A stretch of 64,000 nt of DNA from positions 1,120,483 to 1,184,482 of the forward strand of contig NW_006921535.1 of assembly GCF_000340215.1 (NCBI RefSeq). The letters are read 5' to 3'. Both the position numbers and the translations under genes were made by a program. The notes beneath the pieces were generated by a model. The model was not told the origin of the DNA, did not search any database, and worked only from the letters and a program-made list of their open reading frames with translations. This document shows positions 56,287 through 64,000 of the stretch, one piece after another. Position 1 is the stretch's first letter, and every line of letters starts with the position of its first letter. The DNA is from Pseudocercospora fijiensis CIRAD86. Taxonomy: Eukaryota; Ascomycota; Dothideomycetes; Mycosphaerellales; Mycosphaerellaceae.

Positions 56287-59200
56287 CAGCAGTCTTCCGT
56301 ACGAAAGTTATCGTTAACGGGCACCCGACGAGTATATTAATAGATTCCGGAGCGAGCGGGAACTTTGCCTCCGAATTATTCGTTAAAAGCCGAGGGATCG
56401 TAACCCGAAGTAGAAGAGAAGGAGCGTATAAACTTATAGTAGTAGATAGGTTACCGCTACCTAGTATAGAACGAGAAACGATACCGTTACTACTAGCTAT
56501 CTAATAGTACTACGAGGAGATTGTCTTAGATATTACTAATATAGCTAGTTATAATATTGTATTAGGCATACCTTAGTTAAGAAAGTATAACCTAGTCGTA
56601 GACTAGAGAAAAGGAGTACTTACATTTAAGGAATACGACTATATAATCGGCATTTAACCTATATAGCGGCAGCGTTCGTAGGCAGATAAGATTAATAAAC
56701 GTAGGGCGATTCGTAAGACGTTTACGTCGATAGGAATTACGGAGAACCGTATTTAACCCGGATCGATACTACCGTTAGGTTAGGAGGGTCACAATAATAA
56801 TTACGGGAAGGATAGAAGTTATACGCTATCGAAGAATAAAACTAGAATCTCGGACCTAGATATTCCTAAAGAGTATAGTAAGTAGAAGCGACTCTTTAAA
56901 GAGGAGAGAGGCAAGGCAGCCTTACCTAAATACTAACTATAGGATTATAAAATACACTTACAGCCTAGGAAAGAGCCTCTATAGGGACCCTTATACGCAA
57001 TGTCTAAGAAAGAGCTCAAAACCCTAGATAAGTAGCTAAAAGAGAAATTAGAAAAAGGCTAGATACGGAAGTCGACATCCTCGGCAGCCTTACTAGTAAT
57101 GTTCGTTCCGAAAGCCGGATTAGACGAAGGACGGCTAGTAGTCGATTTTAGACGACTTAACGACATTATAATTAAGAATCGGTACCTACTACCGAACATC
57201 GAAGAAATACAAGACCGATTAACTAGATTAGACTAGTATACGAAGATTGACCTACGCGATGCGTTTTACGCAATACGTATAGCAGCTAGATACGAATAGA
57301 TAATAGCATTCCGAACAAGATATAGGCTTTACGAATTCTTAGTTATACCTATAGGACTTACAAATGCCCTAGCGTTATATTAAGACCTTGTAAACGAAGT
57401 CCTCCGAGACCTTCTAGATATATACGTTATCGCATATATAGACGATATCTTGGTCTATACTAAAGGAGCTCTCGCGGACTATATACGAATAGTGTAGGAC
57501 GTCTTTGAACGATTTACTTAAGTAGGATTTAAGACTGCACCTAAGAAATGCGAATTCTATAAGAAGGAAGTCAAGTTCCTAGGATTTATTATTAGCACTA
57601 TAGAAATTAGGATTAATCTAGAAAAAACCAAGTTAATATAGGAATAGCCAACGCCTATATACGTTAAAGACGTACAATTATTCCTAGGATTAGCTAACTA
57701 TAATAGGAAATTCATCGAGGGCTACTCTAAAATAGCGGCACCCCTTACGGAGCTTATAAAGAAAGACAAGCAATAGAACTAGAGCACGAAGGAAGACGAA
57801 GCGTTTAAGCAGCTAAAGAAGCAATGCGTTTCTACGCTAACGCTACGATTATTCGATAGGAGTAAGGCGGTCTAGATAGAAACAGACGCGTCGGATAGGG
57901 CTATAGGAGCATACCTTATATAGGAGCATAACGGGAAACGATACCCGGTAGCCTATTACTCGAGAAAGATGTTACCCGCGGAACAGAACTACGATATCTA
58001 TAATAAGGAGCTACTTATAATAGTTGTATTACTGCAATACTAGCGAGTATACGCGGAAGGAGCACTAAGTCTTACGATTCTTTCTAATTATAAGAATCTA
58101 ACTTACTTTACTACGACTAAAGTACTAACCCGAAGACAGGCCCGCTAGTCGGAGCTACTAGGGCAGTACAAGTTCGAAATCCGCTATACCCTAGGACGCG
58201 AGAACGGACGAGCCGACGCACTAAGCCGCCGTAGCGACTATATAGAAGGTTACGAACTAGTGTAGCAGCAGATATTAAAAGCAAACTAAGACGGAAGCCT
58301 TAGTGCTAATATAAAAGAATTCAACTATATTATACGAGTTCTTTAGGATATAGAAGAATAGTTCCTAATCGAACATAGGAAATACTAAGTACCTAAGGAA
58401 CGAGTTACGGAGTGTATACGACAATACTACGACGGACTAGAAAATAGATACCTTAGAGTTTCAAAAACAATAGAACTAGTTAAGCGAAGCTTCGGATTCC
58501 TATATATACGACAACGAGTCCTAGAATATATTAAGAAATGTCTACAATGCTAGCGTAACAAGGCTAATAGACACGCTAGATATAGACATATCCAATTTAG
58601 GACGCTACTAGATAAACTATAGGACGAAGTTACAATAGACTTTATTACGAAGCTACTAAAGTCTAAGGATCCGGTTATAGGACATAGCTACGATATAATA
58701 CTTATTATAGTCGATAGGCTTACGAAATATGTATACTTTATTCCTACTAACGAAGCAAGTACGGTAGAGCAACTCGGATACCTCGTACTAGATAGACTTA
58801 TACGATACTACGGATTTCTAAAGACCTATATCACGGACAGAGACAAGCTCTTTACGTTAAACTACTAGAAGACGCTTACAGCGACGCTTGGAATTAAGCA
58901 TAAGCTATTAACGGTATACTATCTATAGACAGACGGCTAAACGGAAGTTAAGAATCAGGCCTTAGAGGTATACTTACGGCACTACGTCAATTACGTACAA
59001 AACAATTAGGCATCGCTATTGCCTATAGTACAACTTGCACTAAACAACTAACAATCTGAGACTACGAAAGAGACACTATTCTTCGCTAATTTTAGGAAAT
59101 ATCCGTAGCTATTCGGGGAATAGTATTTATAGCATCTATACGCGGATAAAGCGATAGTCGCTTTAGAAGACTTAAAGTAGGTATATAAGGAATTGTAAAG

Positions 59201-59672
59201 GGCAATTGCCGAGTCTTAAGAAAAGATTACGGGGCTATATAATGCTAAACGAAAAATAGCACCTTAGCTAAAGAAGGGGGATAAGGTCTACCTCCTAACA
59301 AAGAATCTAAAAACCCGGAGATCGACTAAGAAACTAGACTACGTTAAAGTTAGGCTATTTTTGATTGATGAGCCTAAAGGACTAGTTAATTACCGACTCA
59401 AACTACCGGACGACGCGAAAATCCACCTAGTATTCTATATCTCTATACTAGAACCTATAGACGCCGAAACACCGTATTAAGAAACATTTCACTTCTAACC
59501 TAAGGAAGAAAACGAGTTTAAAGTCGAGGAAATCCTAGATTAGCAAGGTTAGAAATACCTTATTAAATAGAAAGGATACCTATATTTAGAAAACACCTAG
59601 GAACTAAAAGAAAACCTGTAGAACTGTTAGCAGATAATTAAAAAATTTCGAAACCGAACAAAAAAGAAATAA
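56224..59672 (+). pseudogene. G1-C pol: protease, RT, RNase H, integrase, chromodomain
   Basis: Protease ILIDSGASGNFASEL at 56330-56375, RT FRRLNDIIIKNRYLLPNIEE near 57150, catalytic YIDDILVY at 57435-57458, RNase H start IETDASDRAIGAYL near 57880, RNase H end ENGRADALSRR near 58205, integrase through 59100, and chromodomain VEEILD...KYLIK near 59520-59600. The last codons, RNRTKKK, end at TAA 59670-59672. The A-run coding for the Lys tail is, on the other strand, the T6 terminator of the tRNA-like gene. Chromodomains target integration to heterochromatin in this family. Confidence 0.88.
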
Positions 59673-59836
59673 CTAGTATAGGAATTGAACCTACGACCTC
59701 TTAGACCCTATCGATTATAGCGCCTTAGAGTTCTTAACGACCTAGGGCAGTATAGCTCGAGGAGCGGGGACTCTAATAGCGTACCTAGCAACTATATCTT
59801 TTATAGCTAAGAATTATACTACTAGACCAACTAGCT
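59671..59836 (-). tRNA. Degenerate tRNA-like gene with insertion (G1-C)
   Basis: Minus-strand counterpart of 9810-9975. Retains AGCTAGT TG GTCTAG, so the TGG of the A box (TGGTCTAGTAG) is visible here although lost in A and B. Acceptor, anticodon and T stems are all paired. The 3' end overlaps the pol stop by two bases. Confidence 0.62.
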
Positions 59837-59876
59837 AGAAGATGAAATAGATAGGAAACATTGAAAATATATACCT

Positions 59877-60380
59877 TTAGGACACTAGACTCTCGGCACT
59901 CCTACTAGGAATTTTAGAGGTAGGCTAGGACGTCCTATCTAGACGACTCTAGTTATAAGGCGATATCTATAATCGGCTATCTAGGGGAAACGGCTCGTTA
60001 GTAGGTAACGAGAATATTATCGGCTCTATAGGCGAAGAGCCTAGCTCTCTTTCGAGCTCCTCCGCCTATTAAATAGAGGCTTCCTCTACCTTAAGAGCTT
60101 ATACCTCCCGATCTTCCTTTATACGTAACGACTTGCGTAAGCGATAGACCTTTACGCGGTGCTCGAAAAGCTTCCGCGTAAGGAGGTCCTCCTCCTCTTC
60201 GGCCGCTTCGAGATCTTTAGCTATCTTTAGGCGCGCCTTCCGGATTTTTTTATACTCTATATGAGTAACTTATATATTATAGGACTAGCCGTATAGGGCG
60301 TACTCGGAGCAGCGGCCGGAACGGAGATCGACTTTGTAGGATTTATCGGCCTATTCGTAATAAAAGTAGCGGATCGGCAT
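59877..60380 (-). pseudogene. G1-C antisense ORF: cysteine cluster plus coiled coil
   Basis: Counterpart of 9266-9769. Here Cys 4 survives (SGRCSEY) while 1, 2, 3, 5 and 6 are Tyr. The charged C-terminal helix region is open and colinear. Confidence 0.58.
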
Positions 60381-60525
60381 TTCGAGGCAGTCGGTAAGGA
60401 TATTATTTGCGATATTTTCCTTACGCTAACGAGAAGACAAGTCCTTTAATAACTTTAGTATAGTAAAGAAGTTAGAATTAGAAAGTTCCGGAATAAGGGA
60501 CTATCCCGCTTAAGGAGGGGGATAG

Positions 60526-60871
60526 TATTACGGATCTAATTAGTTAGAGTCCTTATATAATCTTAGAGCGACGCTAAGACTAGTAGGCTAAGCTGTCGCT
60601 CTATCTTACTAGGAGCGATAAGAGCGGTCGAGAGCGACAGCGTCGCTTACGTCGCTTACGACTATAGATAAGATGTCTCCTTTATATTTAGGAACGCCGG
60701 AATGCCCTTATAGCTCGAGGCGTTCAACTTATATTACCTACTTACTAATTGGAATTACTTTTGTACCAATTATTCTGTCTCTGCCTCCCGCTTATATTAG
60801 CCTCTCTAAAGAAGCCTCGGCTTATACGTAATAAGAAGTTACCTAACGATCTGTCGCGAGTAACCGTAACA
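60526..60871 (+). repeat. G1 copy C 3' LTR
   Basis: 346 bp, first bases TATTACGG (TG mutated), last CCGTAACA. Preceded by polypurine tract AAGGAGGGGGATAG. Confidence 0.95.
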
Positions 60872-63576
60872 CTATCGTCGCAGTTGCGCTAGACACTACG
60901 AGTTATACGAGACTATAGCCGACCTAGAATAATTAGCGTGTTTAGGTCGGCGGCAATCTAGAAGGTAAAGGAAAAGCATATACCGAAGGCGTCTACTATA
61001 ACATTGTAGCAAGCACCTACTAGCGCAACCTCCCTATTTACTCCCTATATGCCTAGGGAAATGTCTCTATTTATTGGCAGCCTAAGTTGTTTAGCCTAAC
61101 GCTTACTTATAATAAGTGACTCCGAACTATTATTAAGCATTGCTAGCATCTGTTAACTATAGCTCCCGATAGTAACTTAAATATAGATAGCGGGAACGAC
61201 GGCGAAGGAACGGGTGACTATAGAAAGGTCTACATTATTAGGGATAGAATAAAGTTCCTTAGGTCGAGGAGGTCCTACTCGACCGATTTATTAGCTAGTA
61301 AACCGGACAGCCTTAATAGAGACTGAAACTAGAGTAGGGTCGGGATTATTACTATCCCCTCGGCCTATCTCCTTAACTCCCTCTTCGTTAGCATTATCGA
61401 TAGTCTCTTAGTTCTCGTAGGTTACCGATTCGCCTTCTACTAACTCTTAGGCACCTGAAAATTTAGGAAGGAACTATAGGGAAGAGACGTCGATATAGTC
61501 TTCTCGTCCCTATTTCCTTCGGAGGGCAGCGAGGTCTTTTATAAAGGTAGCATCGTTAGGGATTCGGCTTTAGAACAGGTTAGTAGGCAAACCGTACGCT
61601 AGCAGCTCTCCTATAGACATATTGGACTTAAGGTCTAGGAACTATAAAGCCTAGAAGAGAGCGTTTACCTTTATATCTAAGGAGTTAGCTAGGCTAGTAC
61701 TATACTTTTTTATATACCTATTAAAGCGAAAGCTCTTTAGATCGGATAACTTTCGCTTATAGGCCGGTAGGTTAGCTAGACCTAGAGTACTACTAATGTT
61801 AGTAGCAACATCCTCTATATCGACCTCTAGAGTCTCTAGGACGACTAGGCTTTCTATAGGTAGGGTGCTAGGTACGGCGCTAGATCGGGTAGTACGGTCT
61901 GTAGCTGTCTAGAGAGTCTTAGTTTTAGCGGTTGACTCTCGCTATTACTTAGCCTTGTCGGCCGCCTTATTCTTTAGTACCTTAGTAGAGGCTGCCGCAC
62001 TAGGGCGAGTAGGGTTCTAAGGGCTCTTGCCCTTATTTTAGGACTAGGTCTAAGACCGCGTAGTAGCGTAGACATCTATACTGTTCTTAGTAACCGCGTA
62101 AATATTAGTAACTACGTCCGGATCCTAAGAAACAAAGTTGACTTTAATAGGCTTAGTAGTAGCGTCGCTGCTTCGCTCCTCAACCTGTTTTGCCCTAACC
62201 TTCTAAGTTTCTCGTTTAGCAATAGCGGCGAGGGTACTGTTCCTAGTATCCTTAAACTCGATCTTGCCGCTATACTTCTTTTCTAGAAGGGTCTTTAGCT
62301 AAGGCAGCTTCGGGGCTCTCCGATCCCATTCGAAATCAATCTTATCGCCGGTGTCTATATAGTAGAATCGGCTATTTACTTGCATAATAAGCTTCCTTTT
62401 AAGAAGCTCTTTCTAGATAGGGCAGGACGATTAGACATATTTAAACCCGCTATACATCCAGCACTTACTATCTAAGTTAGAATAGATCTTCCGCATAGCG
62501 TAGACATCTACTAAAGGGGCTTTAGGGTAGTTGGGATCTAAAACCTAGTAGACTAGCGGTACATCGCCTAGTATAGTAGCATTAATAACCTCCCTAACTC
62601 GCTATAATGCTTTCGCATTTAGGTTTAGTTAGGCTAGGGATTCAGCTAAGTCCGCAACGTCTTAAGAGTGCTTAGTAATAGTAGGAGTTACGGTCTTAGG
62701 ACTACTTTGCGATTTAGGAAGGAACTTAGGTCCCTTGTTTCCTAAGGCCTCTTTCCTAACCTACGCTAGGTTATTCCGGTCTTCGCCGTAGATAAACTTC
62801 CTCGCATCGGCTATGCTATTAATGTCGGCCTTAATACATACTAGGACCTCTTTATATTTCCTAAAACTCTTAGGATCGGACTCGCTAAGCTTGCAGCGAC
62901 GGAAGATACGCTAAGCTATAGGCTACGGCAACCCCTAGAGGAGCAGCCTTATTCTCTAAGAGTTTTCGAGATTACTCTATTCGATGCTATCCGCTAACTC
63001 GACAAACTCGCGGATATACCCCTTTAGGTCGTTATCCTCGGTGCGCCTTACTAAGCAGAGGGTCTCGAGCTACGCACGACTGCCTTTAATACGACGGCTA
63101 TCGCGCTCCCGATACTCCCTTATAAAGGCTACCTTAAAGGTCTCCTAGTTAGTATTAGACTTATCGTCCTTTTCTAGGTAGCTAACTAGGGTTTTAAGGG
63201 TTCGGTAAAGCTTAGAGGAGGTAGTCCTCGTAAAGGACCGAATCTTGTACTAGTCGGATTCTCTATCGAGCTCGTAATTAACTAAGCCTTCCTTAAAGCG
63301 CTTAATATATGCTATAGCGTTCCACCCTTCGAATAAGGGGTTTGTAGTGCTCCCTAGTTCTAGCGGGCGACGCTTGCTTTAACGGAGAAGTTCAGTTTGC
63401 TTCTCTATTATCTTTATAATAATATTGTAGAGCGCCTCTAGCGTAGAGGGCGTAGGAGGCTTACTTATATTAACTGGTCGCCGCCTAATTTCTTCGTTAA
63501 TAGGATTAGGGGCGTTTTCGGATTCAGAGGATTCCGCTAATTCTCGATGTTCGTTTTCGCTAGAGCTAGAGCTTAT

Positions 63577-64000
63577 TCGATTGTTGTAAAATAGTTAAAA
63601 TAGTTGAAATAGAATGCTATATAAAGTTGAAATGGAATACTATATAAATGTGTTTTTAGTGACTTTAGTCTGTTTAGTTTGTTGTAATATTGCTATGCGA
63701 GAGAGTAGTGTATTAGGCTATTTCTCCTAGTATTACCCCCGGGGTAGCATTAGGGTTTAGCCTCCTAGGGGTCGCCTAACTACCTCTAGGAGCTGAGTTT
63801 AGTAGATTTTAGACAAAAGCCGCTCGGAGGGAGAGACTACAATCTCTATTCACACCTAGATCCTAGAAACTAGCTCGTATCTCCTTTAGCTAGGCGGGGG
63901 GGCGGTAGCCTTCTTTTTCTAGTAGAAGGCTAAGTACTATCTAAGCGAGGCTACGAATCTAGGAACGCCCTACCCGATTAATAGGGGACTCCCCGGCTAT
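63577..64000 (-). other. R2 leader, truncated by the window edge
   Basis: Matches R1 37732-38155. Contains palindrome 5 at 63727-63753. No gene. Confidence 0.55.
63727..63753. repeat. R2 palindrome 5 (before gag)
   Basis: Arms CTAGT/ATTAG with an intact ACCCCCGGGGT core, showing the R1 copy lost its centre to transitions. Confidence 0.85.

Larger units (their letters stand above)
53974..60871 (+). mobile_element. G1 copy C: full-length chromovirus (6898 bp)
   Basis: Opposite orientation to copies A and B, so gag-pol reads left to right. LTRs 53974-54319 and 60526-60871. Used here to fix coordinates of the element: gag start 54337, gag stop 56284-56286, pol stop 59670-59672. Inactivated by RIP. 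Confidence 0.95.
53582..63576 (-). pseudogene. R2 gag and protease, interrupted by G1 copy C
   Basis: Coding parts 60877-63576 (gag, CCHC knuckle, protease) and 53582-53968 (C-terminal end). Start ATA-type codon at 63576. Copy C entered just after the protease region. The open plus-strand frame at 53818-54039 is a shadow that crosses the junction. Confidence 0.72.
38558..64000 (-). mobile_element. Element R2: second R copy, split by G1 copies B and C; right end outside
   Basis: Colinear with R1 over its whole length in the window; the last base matches R1 38155, so about 400 bp of leader are missing. Differences from R1 are transitions plus a 2-bp change in a poly-G run. Carries two nested 6898-bp insertions with their own 5-bp duplications. 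Shares its left LTR with the right end of R1. Confidence 0.9.

Noticed and set aside
5741..64000. Many in-frame TAA/TAG as a sign of an altered genetic code
   Set aside because: Stops differ between copies of the same element and sit where CAA, CAG or TGG are expected, which is RIP. HIS5 and neighbours use the standard code.
5741..64000. A centromere or large satellite region
   Set aside because: The sequence is explained by identifiable, nested LTR elements with target duplications; no higher-order satellite was seen.

Overview
The window looks like a filamentous ascomycete (Pezizomycotina; class not resolved). The evidence is two 60-63 nt introns with GTAAGG/GTATGT donors and CTAAC/CTGAT-type branch points, a fungal histidine-pathway gene, and about 58 kb of LTR retrotransposons that carry the mark of repeat-induced point mutation (RIP): CpA/TpG is almost gone, TpA is in great excess and CpG is kept.

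Region 1 (1-5740) is ordinary genic DNA with three minus-strand genes: a coiled-coil protein with a mitochondrial-like N terminus that runs off the left edge (3-1361), a conserved fungal protein of unknown function (2562-3539), and histidinol-phosphate aminotransferase HIS5 in three exons (3753-5153) with a Gcn4/CPC1-type TGACTC upstream. The change to mobile DNA at 5741 is abrupt.

Region 2 (5741-64000) is a nest of broken retrotransposons. The 3' part of a Ty1/copia element (F, minus; LTR 5741-5834) is interrupted by a 561-bp non-autonomous element carrying a minisatellite (6871-7431) and by a Ty3/gypsy chromovirus (E, plus; LTRs 8314-8472 and 22132-22290). E is itself split by a second chromovirus, here called G1 (copy A, 8775-15672). 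To the right lies a third chromovirus (D, minus), cut inside its reverse transcriptase by a 12,037-bp gypsy element R. R occurs twice head to tail with a shared LTR (R1 26521-38557; R2 from 38558 past the window end). R2 carries two further G1 copies in opposite orientations (B 44900-51797 minus; C 53974-60871 plus).

The three G1 copies are each exactly 6898 bp with 346-bp LTRs and their own 5-bp target duplications. For B and C the empty site can be read in R1. G1 encodes Gag (CCHC knuckle), protease, RT, RNase H, integrase and a C-terminal chromodomain. Between pol and the 3' LTR it holds, on the opposite strand, a tRNA-like gene (A and B boxes, perfect acceptor and anticodon stems, 95-nt insertion, T6 terminator) and a 167-codon ORF whose copies together point to a Zn(II)2Cys6-type cysteine cluster followed by a charged coiled coil. 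R has gag-protease, pol and a third 917-codon ORF of unknown function, and a 27-bp palindrome lies at every boundary between its coding blocks. All these coding regions carry RIP stop codons, so none should make its full product; the interest is in what the ancestral elements encoded.
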